Assembly: GCF_037038585.1 (NCBI RefSeq)
Contig: NC_092523.1
Location: 4,841,001 to 4,905,000 of the forward strand
Length of the DNA: 64,000 nucleotides
Direction of reading: 5' to 3'
Source of the DNA: Patagioenas fasciata
Lineage: Eukaryota; Chordata; Aves; Columbiformes; Columbidae
Positions within the stretch are counted from its first letter, which is position 1; every line of letters begins with the position of its first letter. The position numbers and the translations under genes were made by a program. Below, piece by piece: positions 35,595-47,882 of the stretch. The notes below the pieces were generated by a model. It made no database searches, was not told the DNA's origin, and saw only the letters and a list, made by a program, of their open reading frames with translations.

Positions 35595-36080
35595 TGGAGA
35601 ACAATTTCAACTGGCACAAGATTTCCTTCCTGAGTTTAAGTAGGAAATATTGCTGTAAGTGTGATGTTTGGATGCCTCAAGCACTTAAATACTGAATTTC
35701 AGATGGATGTTTTTGTTTCCAAGCTCCTTGCAGCCTTTCACACTGTTGATTAATTTTGACTACGCTGAATATTTTGGTATCACAAGCAGATTTCACTACC
35801 TCACCAGCTCTAGGTCAACTACGGACATAAAGACGAGCCAAGACCCTATTTGGATCCCTGTGGGATTCCACTATTAACTTCCCCTCAGTGGGAAAATTTC
35901 CCGTCTTTGATCTTTTAACAGATACAAATCTATGTAGGAATTCTACTTTGCACTGAGGAGTTTCTTGTAGAGCTTCTGTTAAGGACTCAATCACAAAATC
36001 CTACTCACGTGGTGATACTGTTCAACTGCCTTAAGAAGCAGAATTATACCTTGCTCATCTACACTTGCCTGGTGACATAT
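35595..36080 (-). mobile_element. Ancient CR1-type LINE ORF2 fragment, heavily diverged
   Basis: On plus the block carries a series of landmarks in the order expected for the complement of an old CR1 ORF2 region of the kind abundant in turtles and crocodilians. TTTTGGTATCACAAGCAG and ATTTCACTACCTCACC (about 35770-35806) match the family's TTTTGTATCATCTGCAAATTTTGCCACCTC. GATCCCTGTGGGATTCCACT (about 35850-35870) matches GATCCTTGGGGGACTCC. TTTTAACAGATACAAATC then fits the TTTAACCAGTTACTGATCC position. Divergence is much greater than in the other CR1 copies, so the insertion is old, perhaps older than birds. The edges are approximate. Confidence 0.65.
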
Positions 36081-39000
36081 CTGTGTATGGTGGAAGGATC
36101 TTAAAATCTCTAACTTAAGACACTAGATATGGAGAGACGAACAGACTAAAAAACTTATTGGTACAATTAAATAAGAGAATTTTTATAGTAAGTGGAAGGG
36201 GAAAGATGGTGAATTTAATGAAAATTTGGGGATGATTGTAACAAAATACTTTACCCATTTCTAGCCGTGATTATGATGATAAGAATAGAAAGGCTTTTTA
36301 TTTCCAGAGAAAGTTTATATTGAAAAAATGTTCTGAAATACGTAAGATTTGTAGCGTGTTTATACTGTATTCATCTCCCAATCCAAAGATTTTCATGGTT
36401 ATCAAGGCTTTACTCTTCTTCCTACTTGGGTTTCATCATTTTTCTGTGTCTTCTTGACTTGTGAGGAGCTATTGGAGAATCTCACCTACAGATGTGTTAC
36501 AGACAGGATTGTGCTACTAAGTTCTGTAAAAATTCACAAGATTTGGGGTCAGTGAGATTTTTTTCTCTCTTAGAAAACATTAACAAAGATTTTTGGGACT
36601 AAGTTTTCTGGTCTACATTTTGGAACCACTTTGTTTCATGGAAACCATATGGTTGAAGGAAGTGAGGACAATGGTGATGGTTGTGAGCTGCCGTGTTCTC
36701 TTCCTGCTCTTGGGTTTATGTGTAACTTTTGCATTCGGAGTTTAAGCTTTAACTTTATTGTAGTTTTATTTTGGGAGGATTTTGCTTGTTTTTTAAGTGT
36801 TTTGTAATCCCAGAAGCAACTGTTGCGGGCTCCCTAATGATCCAGTTCAATTCTAAGTTTTCATGTTCTTCTGAGAGTCCAAATTGTTTTTATAGTAACT
36901 TTTATAGTAATTTCTTAGTCGTCTTCAGATATTACTGAAAAATGAAATTATATTAACAATACTTCAGAGAAAATTGTAGCTGTAAGGTCTGGCTTCCACT
37001 ATCCACTGAACATCTCTACCCTTCACAGCCAATATGAAATAATAATTTCTCTTGTGGTTTATTATTTTGTTTCAGTTATGTCAGTGTATTAATAAAAATG
37101 TCAGTGTATGACTAAAGTACATCGTTCTGTTTTGTCAATGGAGAATTTCTGCCTTAAAAAAAAAAATGCAGAGAGAAAAAGAGCCTGTTTTATTGTTCTG
37201 AAAGGAAAATAATAATATTTAAATATAAATCATGAAGATGCCAAAACATGAAGCATTTATAGTACATGTTTTAAGAAAAATATGTTCCCTGATTCTATTG
37301 TGATGTATCTATTTTACCAGTAAATTCCAGCGCTGTACACAGTTATATCTCATTCCTGCTTATTTAGGTGCACGCATCTGGCAAATCCCAGTGAAAACAT
37401 CCAAATGGAATGGGGTAAAATATTACAACATTGTCAGACAGCCTTTATTTTAAAAGGATGTAAATCTGAGGTTATTCAGCTTTCCCCACACACACTCTAC
37501 TGAGTTATTATGTTTATTAAAGCTCTTGTTTGCGTTATTTCCAGACACAAGTCAAAACCCAATATTCTATACAGATAAAATATATTGGTTTGTTGGGAAA
37601 TGGAAGAATTTTATATCATCTGTCTCTTGAGACAGTATTAATATTTATTGGGTTAAAAAGTCATTTTTTAAGAAGTGTCAGCAAGTACAGGACAGCTTGG
37701 GATGAATTTCTCTGATGCACGGTACAGACCATGTTCTCAGCTTTATGTACCTGATAAATGTTGTTCAGATTCTGTCAATGTCATAGGAGCCATTAGCAGA
37801 TCGCTTCAAAAAGTTCAGTCATTTAAAAATGAACTGAGCGGTTCTTTATGGACAGCCATTATGAAAAAGAAATATAACAGAGTTGTCATGAATGACTTTC
37901 ATCTCTCATCAATTCCCCATCCATGTAACTGCATTGCCTGCAAGGGAGCTGTTCCTAATCCATAACCGTTATAGATTTTAAAGTCAAAAGGACCATTCTG
38001 ATTATGTGTAATCTGACCTTTGGCATAACATTTGACATAAATTTCCACCTGCATTAGGTGTGATGATTAAGCCCATGCTTCTTGGAAGGGTGATGAATAA
38101 TGTATCTCACCCAACTTCATCTCTCAAGCAAAATACTCATATAGACTCAGCTTTCTTAAGCAAGTGGAAAAAAGAAAGATTCATCCCATGAGTTCAGTTA
38201 TTTAAAACATAATAAATTGATCTGCCCACTGGGGATCTTGTCTAGCCCCACTGCCTGTGCTCTGGTTTAGGTTGGCCTTATACTTTAACTACCTCAAATG
38301 ACTTGATATGAATCCTTCCCATGCAGCTTTGATCTTAAATTTTACTGAGCCTTGATCAGTTTTCCTCTGGTTTTATTATTCTCACTTAAAAGTTTATTGG
38401 TGTTCTGAATTTTAGCTCCAGTAACCAGGTATTGAATCTTGTCAATACATATTAGCCATTGCAGGTAGAGTCAGAATCATTTCCCTCCTATAGAGAGGAG
38501 TAAAACTGAAGATGAAACTGGATCAGAAAGATTGAAACACTATTTGTGTTTCATCTCAAGTCTGCAGGCTATCAGGGATGAGTTAATCCATAGACAGGCT
38601 CCTGCTTTTGAGTCAATTCGTCAAAATAAAAACACATTTTGCAACATTCAGTTGGAATATTTTGTCTCATAGAAAGCACTCGGCTTATCAGTGCCTCAAT
38701 TCTACTTAGTGTATTCAGTGAAGCCATTTTTTAATATTTTATATAAAAATTAAAATTATTATTAAATATAAAGATTATTTTTATATATTTTTATCCTTAT
38801 GTGCTACTGTTAACTTGTTTCCCTTCAGAAATCAATAACCAAGCGTTATTTAAACAAATCATATAAATCAAAGAAAATCATTACAGAGTTATCACTTTCT
38901 CTCTTCTTGGGGTTTTACATTTTGGTATTGAATTGTGGGGTTTTTTTTCCAAATCATTTTGCATTGATGTTGATAGGAGCAGGACTGCAATTTTGGCAGC

Positions 39001-39195
39001 AAGCAGTCCCTAAGTGCAGTTGTCCTATGTAAGAGACATGCTCAAAACATGTTCAGAGCTGCTATTAGTGAAACTAAGACTAGTAAATTCTTCTTAGTTA
39101 CTGATTGCTGCTGGTATAATAATGGAGCCTTCTCTATCAAGGCTTTTCTAATCAATGCATCTGATAATGCATTTTAAAATCAATATACTTATGTT
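36081..39195. other. Unique AT-rich non-coding sequence
   Basis: No gene is recognised. The 96-codon frame 37675-37965 (plus) lacks motifs. A strongly AT-rich patch (TTATTATTAAATATAAAG and neighbours) occupies about 38728-38800. The part at 36470-36900 could hold further decayed LINE sequence, but I could not match it. Confidence 0.45.
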
Positions 39196-39290
39196 TGTGG
39201 GTTGTTTGTTTGTTGGTTATTTTGGGGGTTTGGTTGGTTGGTTGTTGGTTGGTTGGCTGTTGGTTTGGGGGTTGGTTTGTTTTTTCTCCC
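39196..39290 (+). repeat. G/T-rich simple repeat (GGTT/TTTGGGGG units)
   Basis: Tandem GGTTGGTTGG units are interspersed with GGGGG runs and GTTTGTTTG. The G-strand has many spaced G-pairs and two G5 runs, so it could adopt G-quadruplex-like structures. The 99-codon frame 39155-39454 passes through it and is an artefact of this composition. Confidence 0.9.
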
Positions 39291-39628
39291 AGTGTATCTT
39301 GATGCTAAATTTTCTGGCGTTTATTCCAACTGACCTCAATTTGGGCATCTTCCCTGTGATTATGGCCAACTCCCAGCCTGGTCAATGGAAAGGACTTTCA
39401 CATTTGGGACTGTTATTTTCAGTTATTATCTTAAATAACGCTGTTAAGAGATAATGAATCGACTAAAGGAGCCTATTAGAAAAAAAATATATATATGTAT
39501 ATATATATGAACCACATAAACCTGGCTTTTTTGAGATTCTTCTTATTTGTAGTCTTTCTGCAGAAGCAGCCAGGCTAGATGGCCACTCATGTTCCTTTAC
39601 TCTCTGATATTTTGGAGCATAGGATCGG
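39291..39628. other. Unique spacer with a TA-repeat
   Basis: No gene is recognised. An (AT)n-type tract lies at about 39487-39508. The solo LTR begins just beyond. Confidence 0.55.
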
Positions 39629-39633
39629 GTGAC
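39629..39633. repeat. Target-site duplication GTGAC, left copy
   Basis: GTGAC directly precedes the TGT terminus of the LTR and is repeated exactly at 40588-40592. A 5-bp duplication is characteristic of ERV3/ERVL-type integrations. Confidence 0.7.
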
Positions 39634-39774
39634 TGTCCCATCCCAACAGATGGGATGAGGGATGAGTTAAATCTGAAGGCGACACGTGCCCTGACCCAAC
39701 AAGTGAGACCAGGTGTGAGTTAACTCCGGGTAATTCTGAATGGCAGACAATCACTCTGGGGGTCCAATTATGAA

Positions 39775-39780
39775 TTTACT
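39775..39780 (-). promoter_or_regulatory. Possible degenerate LTR polyadenylation signal (AGTAAA)
   Basis: TTTACT on plus reads AGTAAA on the element's strand, a weaker variant of AATAAA, about 145 bp before the LTR's 3' end. Its position suits the R/U5 boundary. It could be a decayed AATAAA. Confidence 0.35.
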
Positions 39781-40147
39781 AAAAGCACATGGTGGTATAC
39801 AAATTACAGTGATCAGTGACTCGGCAAAAGTATGTTATAGTACCACAAAAGTTATCAATACATTGACAGCAAAAGCCCTTCTGAAAATGGTGGATTGGCA
39901 ACAATTAGTAACTGTAATGCAAAGCTTAACAATACTTTAGCAGCAGAACTTGCAATGATATTACTTTATATGTTTAAGAAAGAGAGAGAGAAGGAAAACT
40001 AAGATATCAGGAAGAGAAAGGGAGAAAGAAAGAGAGAGGGAGAGTAAGATATCACCACTCCACAGGTACATCGGTCCCATGACGACCTCTGGATGGGGGG
40101 ACACATTGAAGATTTACACGCCGCCAACCCGTATCATACGCAAGGTT

Positions 40148-40157
40148 GTTTTATAAT
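40148..40157 (-). promoter_or_regulatory. Possible LTR TATA box
   Basis: GTTTTATAAT on plus reads ATTATAAAAC on the minus strand. It lies about 430 bp into the LTR from its U3 end, consistent with a retroviral core promoter. Activity today is unknown. Confidence 0.4.
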
Positions 40158-40587
40158 CCGGTTCATTTACATGCAAGATAGGAGAAGGCGGTACATCTCC
40201 TCCCTCTGCTCACTCTTCGTGGTAATTAGGAAGACTCTTCTGGAAATGGGTCTGGGGTCTTCAAACTAGGGGAAAGTTCACAGTACTGACCAGAAGTGAG
40301 TTGTCTTGCCTGTCAGGGATAGCTGTTGGTTCGTGGCTTCTTCTCATAGTTGGTTATCCAACAGATGGTTCATCTCTATCATCCCAATTAGGCCATAAGA
40401 CCTTTCACAACAATACTGTTAATTGCCCCTATCTTACAAGGTGTGTACCTCCATGGCCATAAAACTTTGGAAAGATAAGATGAGGTGTCATCTATCTTTT
40501 CCTCCCAAGTAGCAAAAACCAGATGTTTAAGGCATAACAAGGTCTTTGTTCTGCTAAGGATGGGAGTTATGCTTCAAGGTTGTCACA

Positions 40588-40592
40588 GTGAC
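40588..40592. repeat. Target-site duplication GTGAC, right copy
   Basis: Exact match to 39629-39633, directly after the ...CACA terminus of the LTR. Confidence 0.7.
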
Positions 40593-41559
40593 CCGGGAAA
40601 ATCTGCAGGGCAATGAAGGGGTATGAAAGCTGACAAGCCCAAACAGAACTGAAATCGCCTTGATCTACAGGATTTCACTGTGTCTGTGGTCCAACAGGTG
40701 ATTATAGAAACAAAAAAACCCTTAGCAGGGAGCAGTTTTATTTGGAGAACTGTTAAAACACAGCCCTGGATGAGAAGAGATATAGATGTGCTACAACTTA
40801 TTTCATTTACTATATTATACAAGTGGTTTTATTTATTAACTGAGAGTGGAATTCTGCTGGTAACCGAGTGTAGACAGTTTCTGTGACTGCCAGAGCTTTG
40901 TGCAGGGGGCAAATTAAACCCCACATTGTTTTTATTATTTGCATCAGTAGCATTTAAAGAAACCTTTTCCAAATATTGCCAAAACAATGATGTTGTTGCT
41001 TGTTTTAAATTAGAAAAAAATAGTAAGATAGTTAGGAAGCAGGCTCCTGATTTGCTTCTGAAAGGCTCTAGAGACAGATACCATCACCTGTGGAATGAGA
41101 ATTACTGAATAGTTGTCGAGCTACGATATGAGTCTACGAAAGAGCTCCATAAATTGCTTTATTAACAGATATTAGCCCTGCACAATCCAACAGAATTGTT
41201 ACATGGTATGATTAAAGTAGGTACTTGTATACATCAGAGGATTTTCTAGTTGCTCTATTGTTCCCCGGTGTAAGCGCTAAAATTGGTAAAGCAAGTCAAA
41301 GGCACAGTGTAGTGGTAGGCAATTTTTCTTACATTTAGGTCTTTTCAGTGCTACCACCACATATCTCAAAGTCAGTTTTTTGCTCCTGTATCCCCTTTGG
41401 CAGTGCAGCTTGGCCACCGCTTTGCTGTGCACATACAGCATCAGGCTCCAGCCACAGCCATAGGGGCTTCAACCACCTTACAGCATCTTCCCACTGTATC
41501 CTTTAAACCCCCTCGATTCAGCCAGCATGAGTTTTTCTTATTAATAAGGCCAGGCGAGT
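40593..41559. other. Unique non-coding sequence
   Basis: No gene or repeat is recognised. GC content and CpG frequency rise towards the enhancer-like block that follows. Confidence 0.45.
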
Positions 41560-42760
41560 AGTGATGACCTTATTATTCCTGCCTTATAATAAACTTGTTA
41601 AATGCTTGCTTGTAGATAGCAACTGGATCACAGCTTTATTAACATCTTTCCGTGCCGTCCATCGGGTCACATCAGCGCTGTGCTCTGCAATCAGAATATC
41701 TTGCTAAGGACAGCTCGGATCATGCGGTACTGGTAAAAAGAACAAATGATTTTGTGAAGGTAGGGAGAGAACAGGGTGTCTTCGGGTGCTCAGTGAAGCT
41801 GTTTAATGTAACAGTGGTTTAATACGCTGCTTTATGTCTGTTCACGGACCACGGCGAGGCGACGCTGCCTACAGGTCATTTGTTAATTGAAGTTTCAAAG
41901 TGTTCAGCTGATGTATATTTTCTGGCAGCGGGTATATTGGAAAGAACCTGTTTTATTCAGGAGGCACGGGTGAAACTTCAGAGCGACGTGAATATAACTC
42001 TGCATCTCTCCTTCACAGTGAGTGGGCAGTCTGCACTGAGAAGGGAATAATGCAGGATAAAGAAAACTGCAAGAGAAACTTTATCTATTTGTTTGAACTT
42101 TAATAAGAAATGCGTCTCGACTCAGAGAGCCAGCCCCAGCCACTTTGTATCTTTTAATGAAGAATTATATTTAATTGACATAGTCTCTGACTTCAAATCT
42201 GAGAGGCTGCATGTAAGGCTTTCGGTTCTTCTCTAAGAGATATTAGTCCTTTTTCACAGCAAATGAGAAAGAACTCCTAATGACACCAATTAAGAGATGT
42301 GAAGGTCTCGTTCCGCTCTTTATGGTCTGATAGGTCAGTCGAAATGAGGCAACAAAACATACGGTGCAGGCGGGAACAATTTGGGCTCTTTGTGGGAAGA
42401 TGAATGTCCGTGACTTAACTAGTGGGAGGAAGAATGAGCTTGCACAGCCCAACCAATTACAGTCTCTCTCTCTCAAGAAAATGAGATAATTTGGAAACTT
42501 TGCAAATGTTGCTGTGTATTTACGTACAAAGATAAAATGGCCATTTTCGTGTGAGTGGGAGCGAGGAGGTCTGGAATCTCTTTAACTAATCTGTAGCTTT
42601 TTCTGGACCAAAACTGCCATTATCTCGCTATTATTATAAAGAATAAGCCCCGTAAGTAATGCCTGTTTGAACTGCTTATCTGAGTAAAGCTGGTAGGACT
42701 TTGAGGGGGATAGTTACAATGTTGATGGAGTCATCTCTTCAGTGCAAGTCAAAAATTTAG
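41560..42760. promoter_or_regulatory. Candidate cluster of conserved non-coding elements (developmental enhancer-like)
   Basis: About 1.2 kb without repeats. CpGs are frequent for this AT-rich window (CGTGCCGTCCATCGGG near 41651, ACGGACCACGGCGAGGCGACG near 41844, GCGTCTCGACTC near 42112). Interspersed are homeodomain-type cores (TTTGTTAATTGAAG near 41880, TATTTAATTGACA near 42168, CACCAATTAAGAG near 42283, CCAACCAATTAC near 42449), SOX-like ACAAT/ACAAAT and GATA-like TTATCT sites. All reading frames contain stops, so it is not an exon. The texture matches deeply conserved vertebrate enhancers. Function and target gene are unknown. Confidence 0.35.
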
Positions 42761-44199
42761 CAGTTTTTTCCTGCCATTGCATATGTCAAGTGTTAATGAG
42801 AAATCAGAAGCACCATTAGATTCCCCTTGTAATTACACACCTGTGGTTTAATGTTTTAAAGACACGCTTATTTTTAAATTACAAAAATAACTATTATTCT
42901 TTTTCTCTTTTTTGTTAGCCTGTTGTTGTAGGTGTCTGCACTAGTCTCACTTTTGTAATGAAGGATTTGGGTTCAAAGAGGAAGGGGTTATAAATAATTC
43001 TTGCACCTTGATAATTACATTGGTAGACAGTGTATGGTGTGTATGGAAAATCAACCACAAGCAGGTCTTCCCCATGCAAGATTAATGTTTCACCTTAATA
43101 TAATATTCTGTTCTGGTAAAGTTCCATTTTTGATGTCTCGTGTTAGAAAAACCCATCACCCGGTTCGTGGCCTCGGTTTTGTTTGTTAAAATGTCACGGG
43201 ATCTGGTTCACATGAGGGTTTCTGGAAACATTTCTTCATTAAAACTGTTCTTCAAGTTGTACTTTCTCTTCCATTTTCCAACCAATCCATATTATTTAGT
43301 GCTAGATTTTTTTTTTTAGTTGATTTTATTTTTCTGGATGTAGAACTTCGTACAAAAGTGCATGGTCTCAATCATGGTTATGATGTGAATCCTTCTGTAC
43401 TTGAGGGGCAGGTCATGAAAAGCCAACTTGCAAACAGAACAAATCTTTCCTTATACTTTAATCGGGGAGCCTTAGATTCATCTTGCAATTTGAATTTTCA
43501 CCAGTTTGCTCAAATCTGTTAGAGATTCCTGTGTGCTCTTGCAGTCCTTTTGGAAGCTGTGCTCTTCACGCTTCAGAATAACAAGATGTTTAGTAAGTTG
43601 GGATGTTTCTGGTTAATACTAATAGTGAGTTAATTGAGTGAGGAAAGGGGGAACATGACAAGACCAGCTCTTATTAGGATGTGGGTTCCCCATCCTGAGG
43701 GGATGGGGATGTGGCTTTTAGGACAGACCTACTGAAATTATGGGTAACTGTTATTTTATTGAAAGGGAAGTGCTTTCAACAGCCCTACTTCTGCATCTTT
43801 TGTAACGTACTACTTATATGGAAATAATACAAATAAATGTACATGAGAGGTGAGCTTTCCATAGTACTAGGAATTTAAGCTGATTCAGATACTTTGGTGT
43901 ATGTGGGCTATATAAATCTTGTCAGTAAGTAACTGTTGAGAGAAGCCATTTGAAAAGTCATGTGCAAATTTAACATAGGAAATTTGAAGTATAAATATAT
44001 GGTGTGCCACTGTATTATTTGTTCAATGCCCCGATATTTTACAGGCGTTCTTAATACAAACACCCGAATGAAGGAAATTGTTGCTAAAAAATGGTAAAGA
44101 GAAACTATAGGAATAGAGGTACAATAGAGATGCATTTGGGAAGTGACCCAGGGAGCAGTATCTTTGTTAATAATAAAGGAAATATTTTCCATTGAGTTA
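42761..44199. other. Unique AT-rich non-coding sequence
   Basis: No gene or recognisable repeat. Short T-runs occur near 43307-43317. Confidence 0.5.
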
Positions 44200-44263
44200 A
44201 AAATTGATGGTCTTAAAAGTCATTTGTGACCTAAACAGTTCTATTATTCTAGTCTATGATTCC
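44200..44263 (+). mobile_element. Probable decayed CR1 LINE 3' tail
   Basis: ATTGATGGTCTTAAAAGTC, then GACCTAAACAGTTCTATTATTC and TCTATGATTCC, follows the order of a CR1 end (GATGATCTTAAAGGTC, AACCTAAACGATTCTATG, ATTCTATGATTC) with several substitutions and gaps. No upstream part is visible. Confidence 0.5.
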
Positions 44264-47200
44264 AGTGTGTAGCATGAAGTCTACTCAAAAGAAGATAACT
44301 ACTAATTTTATAGCATTTAAAATAAACATTCTAAAACCAGTAGGTCTGGGATTATAAGCATGTTATGATATTGCTGCGACATCTAGTTACTAACATAGTA
44401 TACTTAAATATAAGTTATAGTGTTGTATATATAAATATAAAGAATTAATTAAAATATCTTAGAGCCCCACTGGTAGCTGCTCACACATGAGTTCTTAATA
44501 ATGTCATAAGAAGGAATGAAAATGATTTTTGACTAGTACCCTCTGGTTCCTTATCACGTAAATGATTGCTCCATTATAGTGTGGGGTTCCATTGAGGTAA
44601 AGAATACATGAAATGTTTTGAGAGACTAAAATATTTAAGCATAAAAAAAAATAAAATGAAATATAATTTGTGATATACATGAATTTCGTGGCTTATGTCA
44701 ACCATGAGTATAAGAAACTATGATGAACAGAGGAATGTTCACCTTAAAAATAGTTGGCCGGCTACTGTTCCCAACTGAGAAGACATTTCAGAAACCTTTA
44801 ATATTTTAATGTTTATTTATCTCTTGTGAATGAACCTAAGTTAATTGATCTAGTTGTTCTTGGGCCAGAATTGTCATCTAGCTTGACTCAGTCTTTGCTG
44901 CTTCTCTCTTCTAGAGCTATTGGCTGTTCATAATATTATATTCTTCTGGTTTTACTTGCTTTTCTAAAGACAGCAAGTTCCTCAGGGTCCCATTCCTTGC
45001 CTAGACCTGTGCTTCTGAGTGCTCTGACAGCAATTTTATTTCTGTACTTATATTTGATGTTTATATGTCTTGAATGGGAACAATGGAATTTCTTCTCATG
45101 TTTCGGTACCAACGCCTTGCACAGCAGCAATTATACCTTTCTGTACTGGCTAATACATAAACTCCATCGCACATCTGAAAACCGTATTTATCTTGTGGTT
45201 TCAAATCTCAGCAGAACATTTGATTTGCATTAATTATGACCAGATTCAAATTATATGGGGTTGGGGGTTGTAAAGATTGTATTAACGTGCTGGAAGTCAG
45301 AATGCTAAAGGTACATAGTTTAGTATGCCTGGACTAATGTGGGATTTGCACTATCCCGCTCCAGCTACTTCTAAAACAAATATCAGCCTCTCAGCAACAC
45401 AATTTTAATGGTGCTGCCAGAAATATACATCGAATTACATGCCCTGAGCACCATCCAGGGTCGTATTATTACAAGACTGAAATAATTTCTAGCTGTATCT
45501 CAGAAATGATGTGTTCATCCAGAAACAGCACTGTTGGAGCATAAGGAACGTCATGTAAAAAGGTGTGGAACAGGTTTTGTTTTCTTTTGGAGTCTGCGTG
45601 GATTTTTCTTTCCTGAAAATGCAACAGCTTCCCATACTTTCAAGAAGGTACATTTTCTTTACAAAATAAGCTTAATTAAAGTAATAATTGTGGTTTTAAT
45701 AATAAGAGATGCGCAAAAGTAATGTATAGAATGAGGGTTTATGGATACATCCTGAGAAATGAACACAAGGAATGACTAATATATAGAAATATTAACATGA
45801 GACAGTTTGAAGCCAGCGTCTCGATGTTCTCTGTAGAAACACAGTGGTAGATGACACCTAGTGGGATTCGGCATTAACTACAGGAATGAACCTAAGCCTA
45901 CAAAACTGTTCATGATTGAAGTTAAAAGAAAAATAATTTATTCTTGGAGCTCTAAAATTCACCATTCAATATTTATTTTATTAATACAGTTACCTTTACA
46001 TGAGAATTATTATACTAAACTATACTATAGAAGGAAAGAAAAGCATTTTCCTGACAAAGAATGGAGCACCTGTTGTATTTGGCTGTTATCACAGTCTTTC
46101 TCAAGGTGTAGTGTCATTACACAAAGGGATAACTAATGAATTATACTGGGCTTCACCTCACCAAATAACTCAGTTATTCTTTAGTCTGAGGAGGTGTTTT
46201 ATAGGGGTTCTTTTGAGTCGTCCATTTATGAGGATCCTTTAGCATTGTTTTACCGGTAGGTCAAAACACCTGGAAATAAAAATATGGAATATGTTTTCCT
46301 TCTTCCTCGAGTTAGATCAATGTTAAGGAAACAAATGTATTTGTCAGACTTCATTGCCCAATAAAAATATAGTTCAATTATAAAAATACAGTTTATTTCT
46401 TAATCTTATTAAAGTAAATGAAAAGAATAAATTACTAGAAGCACCATTTGCAATGTCAGGTGCTCACCATGCATGTACTTGGCTGAGAGCTCAGTGGATA
46501 CGCGTTGATTTCTGTTTACAAGACGATTTGGGTTCATGTTGAAAATTATACTCTTTTGGGATGTTACTCCATTTATTTCTTTCATTTATTTAGTTTAGGT
46601 GTTACTCATGTCTCTTGTACTCATTTGCTTATGGGCCTCACTGAAGAATTATCAAGAACTTACGTGTTGGGTCTGATCATCAAGCGAGCAGGTGTGTGCC
46701 ACAAAGTTTTGCGTAGATTTAGGTAAGTTTCTACTTCTTAACGGGATAGACATGGGATGGCAGTCACATCAGTGAACAGAGTTATGATACATCCAAGGTT
46801 GTTTGTGGGAATGGTGGATCAGGAAGATTTATCCCAGCAAGAGGCAGCTGATGCATCACTGTGTCTTTTATATCTTTTTATATCTCTGGAGAAACTTCAT
46901 TTAATAACCCAAGTCCCCTGAAAGCACCGGTGGTTGATGTTCCTCCATGGCAGATGTGCTAAACTGGCCAGAGTCCATTTTAATCTCTCATTTACTGGTT
47001 CTGCTAATGAAGCCTTGACCTCTCAGCAGATGGGACATGCAAAGCAGTTCTGCCTACTGGGCCAAGCTGTGCCTGAGCATGTGGCTTTTGTATCCAGTGG
47101 AGTGGCCTGTTGGGTCAGGGACTGCAGGGTGCTGAAGTCAGAATAACTCATGGAATTGTTAAATAAACACATGCATGTGCACCACAGCAAAATGACAACA

Positions 47201-47882
47201 GTAGTCTCTGCTTTGCTGTGGTCTAACCACGTATTATTGTATTTACTGTGTTCAGTACAAACCTGAGCTTCCAAAACTGCACAAAAACCATTTAGATCAG
47301 TAGGCAACTCGAGAGAGCAGTCCAAGTTTGCATACTATATCTTCTTATGGGGTGATTAAAGATGTACTGTAGCTTTGATATGATGAATTTTAACAAGAAT
47401 ATTGTATCAATTTGCAAACGGAAAATGTGGCAGTGGGAAAGTGGTGGTGTTTGCACATCTGTATCCTCTGCTTAAGTTTCTTGGAAGAGTTGATTTAAAA
47501 TGCATGCTTAGGAAATAAAAAAAAGTAATTCTGATGCAGTAGAAGGGAAAGAATTTAATATATCCATTGATTTGCATTCATTATAGTGTGTTTAATTTAC
47601 TCTATAGGAAGTTCTGTTATTTCATCAAAATGCAGACCGCAAATTAAGATACCCAAGACTAAACCCCATTGAACCTACAGGCAGAGTGTATCCTCAGGCA
47701 GCTATGGGGACTCCAGCTGCTGTCACTGTGTGGCACTTGCTCTATTGCCATGCGATGCACTCGTGGCCATCTGTGGTGTCCATCCCTCAGGAATACGGGT
47801 GACTGTGCTGGTACTCCACAGAACTGGGTTTGTACTGTGACCACATCACAGATGTAATTTATTCAGACCCCAAATTAACATA
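44264..47882. other. Unique non-coding sequence
   Basis: No gene is recognised. The less AT-rich parts at 46915-47150 and 47670-47860 each contain frames of 60-100 codons on both strands, but no motif or consistent exon boundaries. A GTAAGT donor-like site occurs near 46724. Confidence 0.45.

Larger units (their letters stand above)
39634..40587 (-). mobile_element. Solo LTR of an endogenous retrovirus, probably ERV3/ERVL class, about 954 bp
   Basis: The element has TGT...ACA ends (plus-strand left end TGTCCCATCC, right end GGTTGTCACA) and identical 5-bp GTGAC duplications outside them. Minus orientation is inferred because that strand gives a TATA-like ATTATAAAAC at 40157-40148, then a poly-A-signal-like AGTAAA at 39780-39775 some 370 bp downstream, in the order promoter then polyadenylation. 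A purine-rich GA tract occupies about 39977-40050 on plus (pyrimidine-rich in the element's own sense). No internal gag, pol or env region or second LTR is present, so it is a recombined solo LTR. The 66-codon frame 39740-39940 lies within it and is not viral protein. I cannot name the family. Confidence 0.75.

Noticed and set aside
38470..38540. Possible MIR-like SINE (GAGGAGTAAAACTGAAGATG)
   Set aside because: Only a vague resemblance to the MIR core; could not be extended on either side.
39740..39940. 66-codon frame considered as a retroviral protein remnant
   Set aside because: It lies inside the LTR itself, where no gag, pol or env is expected, and shows no retroviral motif.
45060..45140. 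Possible LINE/SINE 3' end (GGTACCAACGCCTTGCACAG)
   Set aside because: Partial likeness to the 'TGTACAGCGCCTAGCACAATGG' type end; the surrounding sequence does not match.
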